A DNA stretch of 64,000 bases. Source: Allacma fusca (lineage: Eukaryota; Arthropoda; Collembola; Symphypleona; Sminthuridae). The stretch covers positions 51,005,632 through 51,069,631 of the forward strand of contig OX359246.1 in assembly GCA_947179485.1 (NCBI GenBank), given 5' to 3'. Below, one piece after another: positions 48,401 to 62,700 of this stretch; the first letter of the stretch is position 1; every line of letters begins with the position of its first letter. The notes below the pieces were generated by a model. That model was not told where the DNA came from and made no database searches. It saw nothing but the letters and a program-made list of their open reading frames with translations. The translations under genes were made by a program, and so were the position numbers.

Positions 48401-51400
48401 AAGTGTCGTTGCTCTGGTCACTTTTTCAACGGTTTGCTGAACTCGTCCGATTCTCCTCAAACTTTGGGAATACATTCGGGCAGTATCCTAAAGCTTAATT
48501 CTCGAATTTGAGTTGAATCGAAAAACTTTCAAAATAGCGATTAAAATGAAGTGTCGTTGCTCTAGTCACTTTTTTAAGGGTTTCCTGAACTCGTCCGAAT
48601 CTCCTAAAACTTTGGGAATACACTCGGGCAGTCTGCCAAAGCTCAATTCTCGAATTTGAGGTGAATCAAAAAACTTTAAAAATAGCGATGAAAATGACGT
48701 GCTGTTGCTCTGGTCACTTTTTCAAGGGTTTCCTGAACTCGTCCGATTCTCCTCAAACTTTGGCAATACACTCAGGCAGTCTGCCAAAGCTCAATTCTCG
48801 ATTTTGAGGTGAATCGAAAACCTTTAAAAACTGCGATGAAAATGACCATCGTTGCTCTGGTCACTTTTTTAAGGGTTTCCTGAACTCGTCCGATTCTCCT
48901 TAAACTTTGGGAATACTATCGGGCAGTCTACCAAAGCTCAATTCTCGAATTTGAGTTGAATCGAAAAACTTTAAAAATAGCGATAAAAATGTGTCGTTTC
49001 TGTGGTAACTTTTTCGGTTGTTCTCTGAACTCGTCCGATTCTCCTCAAACTTTGGCAATACATTCGGGCAGTATCCTAAAGCTTAATTTTCGAATTTGAG
49101 TTGAATCGAACAACTTTAAAAATAGCGATTAAAATGAAGTGTCGTTGCTCTGGTCACTTTTTCAAGGGTTTCCTGAACTCGTCCGAATCCCATCAAACTT
49201 TGGGAATACACTCGGGCAGTCTGCCAAAGCTCAATTCTCGACTTTGAGTTGAATCGAAAAACTTTAAAAATAGCGATAAAATGACGTGACGTTTCTGTGG
49301 TCACTTTTTCGGTTGTTTTCTGAACCGGTCCGAATCCCCTCAAACTTTGGGAATACACTCGGGCAGTCTGCCAAAGCTCAATTCTCGAATTTGAGGTGAA
49401 TCGAAAAACTTTAAAAATAGCGATAAAAATGACGTGTCGTTTCTGTGGTCACTTTTTCGGTTGTTTTCTGAACTCGTCCGATTCTCCTCAAACTTTGGGA
49501 ATACACTCGGGCAGTCTGCCAAAGCTCAATTCTCGAATTTGAGGTGAATCGAAAAACTTTAAAAATAGCGATTAAAATGAAGTGTCGTTGCTCTGGTCAC
49601 TTTTTCAACGGTTTGCTGAACTCGTCCGATTCTCCTCAAACTTTGGGAATACTATCGGGCAGTCTGCTCAAGCTTAATTCTCGACTTTGAGGTGAATCGA
49701 AAAACTTTAAAAATAGCGATTAAAATGAAGTGTCGTTGCTCTGGTCACTTTTTCAACGGTTTGCTGAACTCGTCCGATTCTCCTCAAACTTTGGGAATAC
49801 ACTCGGGCAGTCTGCCAAAGCTTAATTCTCGAATTTGAGGTGAATCAAAAAACTTTAAAAATAGCGATGAAAATGAAGTGTCGTTGCTCTGGTCACTTTT
49901 TCAACGGTTTGCTGAACTCGTCCGATTCTCCTCAAACTTTGGGAATACATTCGGGCAGTATCCTAAAGCTTAATTCTCGAATTTGAGTTGAATCGAAAAA
50001 CTTTCAAAATAGCGATTAAAATGAAGTGTCGTTGCTCTAGTCACTTTTTTAAGGGTTTCCTGAACTCGTCCGAATCTCCTAAAACTTTGGGAATACACTC
50101 GGGCAGTCTGCCAAAGCTCAATTCTCGAATTTGAGGTGAATCAAAAAACTTTAAAAATAGCGATGAAAATGACGTGCTGTTGCTCTGGTCACTTTTTCAA
50201 GGGTTTCCTGAACTCGTCCGATTCTCCTCAAACTTTGGCAATACACTCAGGCAGTCTGCCAAAGCTCAATTCTCGATTTTGAGGTGAATCGAAAACCTTT
50301 AAAAACTGCGATGAAAATGACCATCGTTGCTCTGGTCACTTTTTTAAGGGTTTCCTGAACTCGTCCGATTCTCCTTAAACTTTGGGAATACTATCGGGCA
50401 GTCTACCAAAGCTCAATTCTCGAATTTGAGTTGAATCGAAAAACTTTAAAAATAGCGATAAAAATGTGTCGTTTCTGTGGTAACTTTTTCGGTTGTTCTC
50501 TGAACTCGTCCGATTCTCCTCAAACTTTGGCAATACATTCGGGCAGTATCCTAAAGCTTAATTTTCGAATTTGAGTTGAATCGAACAACTTTAAAAATAG
50601 CGATTAAAATGAAGTGTCGTTGCTCTGGTCACTTTTTCAAGGGTTTCCTGAACTCGTCCGAATCCCATCAAACTTTGGGAATACACTCGGGCAGTCTGCC
50701 AAAGCTCAATTCTCGACTTTGAGTTGAATCGAAAAACTTTAAAAATAGCGATAAAATGACGTGACGTTTCTGTGGTCACTTTTTCGGTTGTTTTCTGAAC
50801 CGGTCCGAATCCCCTCAAACTTTGGGAATACACTCGGGCAGTCTGCCAAAGCTCAATTCTCGAATTTGAGGTGAATCGAAAAACTTTAAAAGTAGCGATT
50901 AAAATGAAGTGTCGTTGCTCTGGTCACTTTTTCAACGGTTTGCTGAACTCGTCCGATTCTCCTCAAACTTTGGGAATACATTCGGGCAGTATCCTAAAGC
51001 TTAATTCTCGAATTTGAGTTGAATCGAAAAACTTTCAAAATAGCGATTAAAATGAAGTGTCGTTGCTCTAGTCACTTTTTTAAGGGTTTCCTGAACTCGT
51101 CCGAATCCCCTCAAACTTTGGGATTGCACTCGGGCAGTCTGCCAAAGCTCAATTCTCGAATTTGAGTTGAATCGAAAAACTTTCAAAATAGCGATTAAAA
51201 TGAAGTGTCGTTGCTCTGGTCACTTTTTCAACGGTTTGCTGAACTCGTCCGATTCTCCTCAAACTTTGGGAATACATTCGGGCAGTATCCTAAAGCTTAA
51301 TTCTCGAATTTGAGTTGAATCAAAAAACTTTAAAAATAGCGATGAAAATGACGTGCCATTGCTCTAGTCACTTTTTCAAGGGTTTCCTGAACTCGTCCGA

Positions 51401-53115
51401 TTCTCCTCAAACTTTGGGAATACACTCGGGCAGTCTGCCAAAGCTCAATTCTCGAATTTGAGGTGAATCGAAAAACTTTAAAAATAGCGATTAAAATGAA
51501 GTGTCGTTGCTCTGGTCACTTTTTCAACGGTTTGCTGAACTCGTCCGATTCTCCTCAAACTTTGGGAATACATTCGGGCAGTATCCTAAAGCTTAATTCT
51601 CGAATTTGAGTTGAATCGAAAAACTTTAAAAATAGCGATGAAAATGACGTGCCGTTGCTCTAGTCACTTTTTTAAGGGTTTCCTGAACTCGTCCGATTCT
51701 CCTCAAACTTTGGGAATACTATCGGGCAGTCTGCTCAAGCTTAATTCTCGACTTTGAGGTGAATCGAAAAACTTTAAAAATAGCGATTAAAATGAAGTGT
51801 CGTTGCTCTGGTCACTTTTTCAACGGTTTGCTGAACTCGTCCGATTCTCCTCAAACTTTGGGAATACACTCGGGCAGTCTGCCAAAGCTTAATTCTCGAA
51901 TTTGAGGTGAATCAAAAAACTTTAAAAATAGCGATGAAAATGAAGTGTCGTTGCTCTGGTCACTTTTTCAACGGTTTGCTGAACTCGTCCGATTCTCCTC
52001 AAACTTTGGGAATACATTCGGGCAGTATCCTAAAGCTTAATTCTCGAATTTGAGTTGAATCGAAAAACTTTCAAAATAGCGATTAAAATGAAGTGTCGTT
52101 GCTCTAGTCACTTTTTTAAGGGTTTCCTGAACTCGTCCGAATCTCCTAAAACTTTGGGAATACACTCGGGCAGTCTGCCAAAGCTCAATTCTCGAATTTG
52201 AGGTGAATCGAAAAACTTTAAAAATAGCGATGAAAATGACGTGCTGTTGCTCTGGTCACTTTTTCAAGGGTTTCCTGAACTCGTCCGATTCTCCTCAAAC
52301 TTTGGCAATACACTCAGGCAGTCTGCCAAAGCTCAATTCTCGATTTTGAGGTGAATCGAAAACCTTTAAAAACTGCGATGAAAATGACCATCGTTGCTCT
52401 GGTCACTTTTTTAAGGGTTTCCTGAACTCGTCCGATTCTCCTTAAACTTTGGGAATACTATCGGGCAGTCTACCAAAGCTCAATTCTCGAATTTGAGTTG
52501 AATCGAAAAACTTTAAAAATAGCGATAAAAATGTGTCGTTTCTGTGGTAACTTTTTCGGTTGTTCTCTGAACTCGTCCGATTCTCCTCAAACTTTGGCAA
52601 TACATTCGGGCAGTATCCTAAAGCTTAATTTTCGAATTTGAGTTGAATCGAACAACTTTAAAAATAGCGATTAAAATGAAGTGTCGTTGCTCTGGTCACT
52701 TTTTCAAGGGTTTCCTGAACTCGTCCGAATCCCATCAAACTTTGGGAATACACTCGGGCAGTCTGCCAAAGCTCAATTCTCGACTTTGAGTTGAATCGAA
52801 AAACTTTAAAAATAGCGATAAAATGACGTGACGTTTCTGTGGTCACTTTTTCGGTTGTTTTCTGAACCGGTCCGAATCCCCTCAAACTTTGGGAATACAC
52901 TCGGGCAGTCTGCCAAAGCTCAATTCTCGAATTTGAGGTGAATCGAAAAACTTTAAAAATAGCGATAAAAATGACGTGTCGTTTCTGTGGTCACTTTTTC
53001 GGTTGTTTTCTGAACTCGTCCGATTCTCCTCAAACTTTGGGAATACACTCGGGCAGTCTGCCAAAGCTCAATTCTCGAATTTGAGGTGAATCGAAAAACT
53101 TTAAAAATAGCGATT
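45465..53115 (+). repeat. Long segment, copy 2
   Basis: Second copy of the 37.65-45.46 kb segment, and itself partly copied further right. Compared with copy 1 it lacks the 1,324-bp nonamer and one 148-bp monomer at about 51,310. In front of it, the ctcaagcttaattctcgact monomer stands twice in a row (about 45,373-45,520 and 45,521-45,668) but only once at 51.7 kb. Positions 45.6-46.9 kb recur at +6,197 (51.8-53.1 kb). Apart from these monomer-size steps, few single-base differences are visible. Confidence 0.83.
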
Positions 53116-56100
53116 AAAATGAAGTGTCGTTGCTCTGGTCACTTTTTCAACGGTTTGCTGAACTCGTCCGATTCTCCTCAAACTTTGGGAATACATTCGG
53201 GCAGTATCCTAAAGCTTAATTCTCGAATTTGAGTTGAATCGAAAAACTTTCAAAATAGCGATTAAAATGAAGTGTCGTTGCTCTAGTCACTTTTTTAAGG
53301 GTTTCCTGAACTCGTCCGAATCTCCTAAAACTTTGGGAATACACTCGGGCAGTCTGCCAAAGCTCAATTCTCGAATTTGAGGTGAATCAAAAAACTTTAA
53401 AAATAGCGATGAAAATGACGTGCTGTTGCTCTGGTCACTTTTTCAAGGGTTTCCTGAACTCGTCCGATTCTCCTCAAACTTTGGCAATACACTCAGGCAG
53501 TCTGCCAAAGCTCAATTCTCGATTTTGAGGTGAATCGAAAACCTTTAAAAACTGCGATGAAAATGACCATCGTTGCTCTGGTCACTTTTTTAAGGGTTTC
53601 CTGAACTCGTCCGATTCTCCTTAAACTTTGGGAATACTATCGGGCAGTCTACCAAAGCTCAATTCTCGAATTTGAGTTGAATCGAAAAACTTTAAAAATA
53701 GCGATAAAAATGTGTCGTTTCTGTGGTAACTTTTTCGGTTGTTCTCTGAACTCGTCCGATTCTCCTCAAACTTTGGCAATACATTCGGGCAGTATCCTAA
53801 AGCTTAATTTTCGAATTTGAGTTGAATCGAACAACTTTAAAAATAGCGATTAAAATGAAGTGTCGTTGCTCTGGTCACTTTTTCAAGGGTTTCCTGAACT
53901 CGTCCGAATCCCATCAAACTTTGGGAATACACTCGGGCAGTCTGCCAAAGCTCAATTCTCGACTTTGAGTTGAATCGAAAAACTTTAAAAATAGCGATAA
54001 AATGACGTGACGTTTCTGTGGTCACTTTTTCGGTTGTTTTCTGAACCGGTCCGAATCCCCTCAAACTTTGGGAATACACTCGGGCAGTCTGCCAAAGCTC
54101 AATTCTCGAATTTGAGGTGAATCGAAAAACTTTAAAAATAGCGATAAAAATGACGTGTCGTTTCTGTGGTCACTTTTTCGGTTGTTTTCTGAACTCGTCC
54201 GATTCTCCTCAAACTTTGGGAATACACTCGGGCAGTCTGCCAAAGCTCAATTCTCGAATTTGAGGTGAATCGAAAAACTTTAAAAATAGCGATTAAAATG
54301 AAGTGTCGTTGCTCTGGTTACTTTTTCAACGGTTTGCTGAACTCGTCCGATTCTCCTCAAACTTTGGGAATACTATCGGGCAGTCTGCTCAAGCTTAATT
54401 CTCGACTTTGAGGTGAATCGAAAAACTTTAAAAATAGCGATTAAAATGAAGTGTCGTTGCTCTGGTCACTTTTTCAACGGTTTGCTGAACTCGTCCGATT
54501 CTCCTCAAACTTTGGGAATACACTCGGGCAGTCTGCCAAAGCTCAATTCTCGAATTTGAGGTGAATCGAAAAACTTTAAAAATAGCGATTAAAATGAAGT
54601 GTCGTTGCTCTGGTCACTTTTTCAACGGTTTGCTGAACTCGTCCGATTCTCCTCAAACTTTGGGAATACATTCGGGCAGTATCCTAAAGCTTAATTCTCG
54701 AATTTGAGTTGAATCGAAAAACTTTCAAAATAGCGATTAAAATGAAGTGTCGTTGCTCTAGTCACTTTTTTAAGGGTTTCCTGAACTCGTCCGAATCCCC
54801 TCAAACTTTGGGATTGCACTCGGGCAGTCTGCCAAAGCTCAATTCTCGAATTTGAGTTGAATCGAAAAACTTTAAAAATAGCGATGAAAATGACGTGCTG
54901 TTGCTCTGGTCACTTTTTTAAGGGTTTCCTGAACTCGTCCGATTCTCCTTAAACTTTGGGAATACTATCGGGCAGTCTACCAAAGCTCAATTCTCGAATT
55001 TGAGGTGAATCGAAAAACTTTAAAAATAGCGATAAAAATGTGTCGTTTCTGTGGTAACTTTTTCGGTTGTTCTCTGAACTCGTCCGATTCTCCTCAAACT
55101 TTGGCAATACATTCGGGCAGTATCCTAAAGCTTAATTTTCGAATTTGAGTTGAATCGAACAACTTTAAAAATAGCGATAAAAATGACGTGTCGTTTCTGT
55201 GGTCACTTTTTCGGTTGTTTTCTGAACTTGTCCGATTCTCCTCAAACTTTGGGAATACACTCGGGGAGTCTGCCAAAGCTCAATTCTCGAATTTGAGGTG
55301 AATCGAAAAACTTTAAAAATAGCGATAAAAATGACGTGTCGTTTCTGTGGTCACTTTTTCGGTTGTTTTCTGAACTCGTCCGATTCTCCTCAAACTTTGG
55401 GAATACACTCGGGCAGTCTGCCAAAGCTCAATTCTCGAATTTGAGGTGAATCGAAAAACTTTCAAAATAGCGATTAAAATGAAGTGTCGTTGCTCTGGTC
55501 ACTTTTTCAACGGTTTGCTGAACTCGTCCGATTCTCCTCAAACTTTGGGAATACACTCGGGCAGTCTGCCAAAGCTTAATTCTCGAATTTGAGGTGAATC
55601 AAAAAACTTTAAAAATAGCGATGAAAATGAAGTGTCGTTGCTCTGGTCACTTTTTCAACGGTTTGCTGAACTCGTCCGATTCTCCTCAAACTTTGGGAAT
55701 ACATTCGGGCAGTATCCTAAAGCTTAATTCTCGAATTTGAGTTGAATCGAAAAACTTTCAAAATAGCGATTAAAATGAAGTGTCGTTGCTCTAGTCACTT
55801 TTTTAAGGGTTTCCTGAACTCGTCCGAATCTCCTAAAACTTTGGGAATACACTCGGGCAGTCTGCCAAAGCTCAATTCTCGAATTTGAGGTGAATCGAAA
55901 AACTTTAAAAATAGCGATGAAAATGACGTGCTGTTGCTCTGGTCACTTTTTCAAGGGTTTCCTGAACTCGTCCGATTCTCCTCAAACTTTGGCAATACAC
56001 TCAGGCAGTCTGCCAAAGCTCAATTCTCGATTTTGAGGTGAATCGAAAACCTTTAAAAACTGCGATGAAAATGACCATCGTTGCTCTGGTCACTTTTTTA

Positions 56101-59100
56101 AGGGTTTCCTGAACTCGTCCGATTCTCCTTAAACTTTGGGAATACTATCGGGCAGTCTACCAAAGCTCAATTCTCGAATTTGAGTTGAATCGAAAAACTT
56201 TAAAAATAGCGATAAAAATGTGTCGTTTCTGTGGTAACTTTTTCGGTTGTTCTCTGAACTCGTCCGATTCTCCTCAAACTTTGGCAATACATTCGGGCAG
56301 TATCCTAAAGCTTAATTTTCGAATTTGAGTTGAATCGAACAACTTTAAAAATAGCGATTAAAATGAAGTGTCGTTGCTCTGGTCACTTTTTCAAGGGTTT
56401 CCTGAACTCGTCCGAATCCCATCAAACTTTGGGAATACACTCGGGCAGTCTGCCAAAGCTCAATTCTCGACTTTGAGTTGAATCGAAAAACTTTAAAAAT
56501 AGCGATAAAATGACGTGACGTTTCTGTGGTCACTTTTTCGGTTGTTTTCTGAACCGGTCCGAATCCCCTCAAACTTTGGGAATACACTCGGGCAGTCTGC
56601 CAAAGCTCAATTCTCGAATTTGAGGTGAATCGAAAAACTTTAAAAATAGCGATAAAAATGACGTGTCGTTTCTGTGGTCACTTTTTCGGTTGTTTTCTGA
56701 ACTCGTCCGATTCTCCTCAAACTTTGGGAATACACTCGGGCAGTCTGCCAAAGCTCAATTCTCGAATTTGAGGTGAATCGAAAAACTTTCAAAATAGCGA
56801 TTAAAATGAAGTGTCGTTGCTCTGGTTACTTTTTCAACGGTTTGCTGAACTCGTCCGATTCTCCTCAAACTTTGGGAATACTATCGGGCAGTCTGCTCAA
56901 GCTTAATTCTCGACTTTGAGGTGAATCGAAAAACTTTAAAAATAGCGATTAAAATGAAGTGTCGTTGCTCTGGTCACTTTTTCAACGGTTTGCTGAACTC
57001 GTCCGATTCTCCTCAAACTTTGGGAATACACTCGGGCAGTCTGCCAAAGCTCAATTCTCGAATTTGAGGTGAATCGAAAAACTTTAAAAATAGCGATTAA
57101 AATGAAGTGTCGTTGCTCTGGTCACTTTTTCAACGGTTTGCTGAACTCGTCCGATTCTCCTCAAACTTTGGGAATACATTCGGGCAGTATCCTAAAGCTT
57201 AATTCTCGAATTTGAGTTGAATCGAAAAACTTTCAAAATAGCGATTAAAATGAAGTGTCGTTGCTCTAGTCACTTTTTTAAGGGTTTCCTGAACTCGTCC
57301 GAATCCCCTCAAACTTTGGGATTGCACTCGGGCAGTCTGCCAAAGCTCAATTCTCGAATTTGAGTTGAATCGAAAAACTTTAAAAATAGCGATGAAAATG
57401 ACGTGCTGTTGCTCTGGTCACTTTTTTAAGGGTTTCCTGAACTCGTCCGATTCTCCTTAAACTTTGGGAATACTATCGGGCAGTCTACCAAAGCTCAATT
57501 CTCGAATTTGAGGTGAATCGAAAAACTTTAAAAATAGCGATAAAAATGTGTCGTTTCTGTGGTAACTTTTTCGGTTGTTCTCTGAACTCGTCCGATTCTC
57601 CTCAAACTTTGGCAATACATTCGGGCAGTATCCTAAAGCTTAATTTTCGAATTTGAGTTGAATCGAACAACTTTAAAAATAGCGATAAAAATGACGTGTC
57701 GTTTCTGTGGTCACTTTTTCGGTTGTTTTCTGAACTTGTCCGATTCTCCTCAAACTTTGGGAATACACTCGGGGAGTCTGCCAAAGCTCAATTCTCGAAT
57801 TTGAGGTGAATCGAAAAACTTTAAAAATAGCGATAAAAATGACGTGTCGTTTCTGTGGTCACTTTTTCGGTTGTTTTCTGAACTCGTCCGATTCTCCTCA
57901 AACTTTGGGAATACACTCGGGCAGTCTGCCAAAGCTCAATTCTCGAATTTGAGGTGAATCGAAAAACTTTCAAAATAGCGATTAAAATGAAGTGTCGTTG
58001 CTCTGGTCACTTTTTCAACGGTTTGCTGAACTCGTCCGATTCTCCTCAAACTTTGGGAATACACTCGGGCAGTCTGCCAAAGCTTAATTCTCGAATTTGA
58101 GGTGAATCAAAAAACTTTAAAAATAGCGATGAAAATGAAGTGTCGTTGCTCTGGTCACTTTTTCAACGGTTTGCTGAACTCGTCCGATTCTCCTCAAACT
58201 TTGGGAATACATTCGGGCAGTATCCTAAAGCTTAATTCTCGAATTTGAGTTGAATCGAAAAACTTTCAAAATAGCGATTAAAATGAAGTGTCGTTGCTCT
58301 AGTCACTTTTTTAAGGGTTTCCTGAACTCGTCCGAATCTCCTAAAACTTTGGGAATACACTCGGGCAGTCTGCCAAAGCTCAATTCTCGAATTTGAGGTG
58401 AATCGAAAAACTTTAAAAATAGCGATGAAAATGACGTGCTGTTGCTCTGGTCACTTTTTCAAGGGTTTCCTGAACTCGTCCGATTCTCCTCAAACTTTGG
58501 CAATACACTCAGGCAGTCTGCCAAAGCTCAATTCTCGATTTTGAGGTGAATCGAAAACCTTTAAAAACTGCGATGAAAATGACCATCGTTGCTCTGGTCA
58601 CTTTTTTAAGGGTTTCCTGAACTCGTCCGATTCTCCTTAAACTTTGGGAATACTATCGGGCAGTCTACCAAAGCTCAATTCTCGAATTTGAGTTGAATCG
58701 AAAAACTTTAAAAATAGCGATAAAAATGTGTCGTTTCTGTGGTAACTTTTTCGGTTGTTCTCTGAACTCGTCCGATTCTCCTCAAACTTTGGCAATACAT
58801 TCGGGCAGTATCCTAAAGCTTAATTTTCGAATTTGAGTTGAATCGAACAACTTTAAAAATAGCGATTAAAATGAAGTGTCGTTGCTCTGGTCACTTTTTC
58901 AAGGGTTTCCTGAACTCGTCCGAATCCCATCAAACTTTGGGAATACACTCGGGCAGTCTGCCAAAGCTCAATTCTCGACTTTGAGTTGAATCGAAAAACT
59001 TTAAAAATAGCGATAAAATGACGTGACGTTTCTGTGGTCACTTTTTCGGTTGTTTTCTGAACCGGTCCGAATCCCCTCAAACTTTGGGAATACACTCGGG

Positions 59101-59380
59101 CAGTCTGCCAAAGCTCAATTCTCGAATTTGAGGTGAATCGAAAAACTTTAAAAATAGCGATAAAAATGACGTGTCGTTTCTGTGGTCACTTTTTCGGTTG
59201 TTTTCTGAACTCGTCCGATTCTCCTCAAACTTTGGGAATACACTCGGGCAGTCTGCCAAAGCTCAATTCTCGAATTTGAGGTGAATCGAAAAACTTTCAA
59301 AATAGCGATTAAAATGAAGTGTCGTTGCTCTGGTCACTTTTTCAACGGTTTGCTGAACTCGTCCGATTCTCCTCAAACTT
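53115..59380 (+). repeat. 2,508-bp 17-mer, about 2.5 tandem copies
   Basis: Copies are about 53,115-55,622, 55,623-58,130 and 58,131-59,380 (partial). The offset is exactly 2,508 = 17x148 - 8. Copies 1 and 2 share the rare ctctggttac change (about 54,318 and 56,825), which is absent from copy 3 (ggtcac near 59,333). Copies 1 and 2 differ at gaatcaaaaaac/gaatcgaaaaac (about 53,389 and 55,897) and actttaaaaat/actttcaaaat (about 54,285 and 56,793). Copies 2 and 3 look the same over their first 1.2 kb. A recombinant monomer near 54,895-54,925 (gtgctgttg with ttttttaaggg) removes the gaccatcg member. Confidence 0.9.
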
Positions 59381-59749
59381 TGGGAATACATTCGGGCAGT
59401 ATCCTAAAGCTTAATTCTCGAATTTGAGTTGAATCGAAAAACTTTCAAAATAGCGATTAAAATGAAGTGTCGTTGCTCTAGTCACTTTTTTAAGGGTTTC
59501 CTGAACTCGTCCGAATCTCCTAAAACTTTGGGAATACACTCGGGCAGTCTGCCAAAGCTCAATTCTCGAATTTGAGGTGAATCAAAAAACTTTAAAAATA
59601 GCGATGAAAATGACGTGCTGTTGCTCTGGTCACTTTTTCAAGGGTTTCCTGAACTCGTCCGATTCTCCTCAAACTTTGGCAATACACTCAGGCAGTCTGC
59701 CAAAGCTCAATTCTCGATTTTGAGGTGAATCGAAAACCTTTAAAAACTG

Positions 59750-62700
59750 CGATGAAAATGACCATCGTTGCTCTGGTCACTTTTTTAAGGGTTTCCTGAA
59801 CTCGTCCGATTCTCCTTAAACTTTGGGAATACTATCGGGCAGTCTACCAAAGCTCAATTCTCGAATTTGAGTTGAATCGAAAAACTTTAAAAATAGCGAT
59901 AAAAATGTGTCGTTTCTGTGGTAACTTTTTCGGTTGTTCTCTGAACTCGTCCGATTCTCCTCAAACTTTGGCAATACATTCGGGCAGTATCCTAAAGCTT
60001 AATTTTCGAATTTGAGTTGAATCGAACAACTTTAAAAATAGCGATTAAAATGAAGTGTCGTTGCTCTGGTCACTTTTTCAAGGGTTTCCTGAACTCGTCC
60101 GAATCCCATCAAACTTTGGGAATACACTCGGGCAGTCTGCCAAAGCTCAATTCTCGACTTTGAGTTGAATCGAAAAACTTTAAAAATAGCGATAAAATGA
60201 CGTGACGTTTCTGTGGTCACTTTTTCGGTTGTTTTCTGAACCGGTCCGAATCCCCTCAAACTTTGGGAATACACTCGGGCAGTCTGCCAAAGCTCAATTC
60301 TCGAATTTGAGGTGAATCGAAAAACTTTAAAAATAGCGATAAAAATGACGTGTCGTTTCTGTGGTCACTTTTTCGGTTGTTTTCTGAACTCGTCCGATTC
60401 TCCTCAAACTTTGGGAATACACTCGGGCAGTCTGCCAAAGCTCAATTCTCGAATTTGAGGTGAATCGAAAAACTTTAAAAATAGCGATTAAAATGAAGTG
60501 TCGTTGCTCTGGTCACTTTTTCAACGGTTTGCTGAACTCGTCCGATTCTCCTCAAACTTTGGGAATACATTCGGGCAGTATCCTAAAGCTTAATTCTCGA
60601 ATTTGAGTTGAATCGAAAAACTTTCAAAATAGCGATTAAAATGAAGTGTCGTTGCTCTAGTCACTTTTTTAAGGGTTTCCTGAACTCGTCCGAATCCCCT
60701 CAAACTTTGGGATTGCACTCGGGCAGTCTGCCAAAGCTCAATTCTCGAATTTGAGTTGAATCGAAAAACTTTAAAAATAGCGATGAAAATGACGTGCTGT
60801 TGCTCTGGTCACTTTTTCAAGGGTTTCCTGAACTCGTCCGATTCTCCTCAAACTTTGGCAATACACTCGGGCAGTCTGCCAAAGCTCAATTCTCGATTTT
60901 GAGGTGAATCGAAAACCTTTAAAAATTGCGATGAAAATGACCATCGTTGCTCTGGTCACTTTTTTAAGGGTTTCCTGAACTCGTCCGATTCTCCTTAAAC
61001 TTTGGGAATACTATCGGGCAGTCTACCAAAGCTCAATTCTCGAATTTGAGGTGAATCGAAAAACTTTAAAAATAGCGATAAAAATGTGTCGTTTCTGTGG
61101 TAACTTTTTCGGTTGTTCTCTGAACTCGTCCGATTCTCCTCAAACTTTGGCAATACATTCGGGCAGTATCCTAAAGCTTAATTTTCGAATTTGAGTTGAA
61201 TCGAACAACTTTAAAAATAGCGATAAAAATGACGTGTCGTTTCTGTGGTCACTTTTTCGGTTGTTTTCTGAACTTGTCCGATTCTCCTCAAACTTTGGGA
61301 ATACACTCGGGGAGTCTGCCAAAGCTCAATTCTCGAATTTGAGGTGAATCGAAAAACTTTAAAAATAGCGATAAAAATGACGTGTCGTTTCTGTGGTCAC
61401 TTTTTCGGTTGTTTTCTGAACTCGTCCGATTCTCCTCAAACTTTGGGAATACACTCGGGCAGTCTGCCAAAGCTCAATTCTCGAATTTGAGGTGAATCGA
61501 AAAACTTTAAAAATAGCGATTAAAATGAAGTGTCGTTGCTCTGGTCACTTTTTCAACGGTTTGCTGAACTCGTCCGATTCTCCTCAAACTTTGGGAATAC
61601 ATTCGGGCAGTATCCTAAAGCTTAATTCTCGAATTTGAGTTGAATCGAAAAACTTTCAAAATAGCGATTAAAATGAAGTGTCGTTGCTCTAGTCACTTTT
61701 TTAAGGGTTTCCTGAACTCGTCCGAATCCCCTCAAACTTTGGGATTGCACTCGGGCAGTCTGCCAAAGCTCAATTCTCGAATTTGAGTTGAATCGAAAAA
61801 CTTTAAAAATAGCGATGAAAATGACGTGCTGTTGCTCTGGTCACTTTTTCAAGGGTTTCCTGAACTCGTCCGATTCTCCTCAAACTTTGGCAATACACTC
61901 GGGCAGTCTGCCAAAGCTCAATTCTCGATTTTGAGGTGAATCGAAAACCTTTAAAAATTGCGATGAAAATGACCATCGTTGCTCTGGTCACTTTTTTAAG
62001 GGTTTCCTGAACTCGTCCGATTCTCCTTAAACTTTGGGAATACTATCGGGCAGTCTACCAAAGCTCAATTCTCGAATTTGAGTTGAATCGAAAAACTTTA
62101 AAAATAGCGATAAAAATGTGTCGTTTCTGTGGTAACTTTTTCGGTTGTTCTCTGAACTCGTCCGATTCTCCTCAAACTTTGGCAATACATTCGGGCAGTA
62201 TCCTAAAGCTTAATTTTCGAATTTGAGTTGAATCGAACAACTTTAAAAATAGCGATTAAAATGAAGTGTCGTTGCTCTGGTCACTTTTTCAAGGGTTTCC
62301 TGAACTCGTCCGAATCCCATCAAACTTTGGGAATACACTCGGGCAGTCTGCCAAAGCTCAATTCTCGACTTTGAGTTGAATCGAAAAACTTTAAAAATAG
62401 CGATAAAATGACGTGACGTTTCTGTGGTCACTTTTTCGGTTGTTTTCTGAACCGGTCCGAATCCCCTCAAACTTTGGGAATACACTCGGGCAGTCTGCCA
62501 AAGCTCAATTCTCGAATTTGAGGTGAATCGAAAAACTTTAAAAATAGCGATAAAAATGACGTGTCGTTTCTGTGGTCACTTTTTCGGTTGTTTTCTGAAC
62601 TCGTCCGATTCTCCTCAAACTTTGGGAATACACTCGGGCAGTCTGCCAAAGCTCAATTCTCGAATTTGAGGTGAATCGAAAAACTTTAAAAATAGCGATT

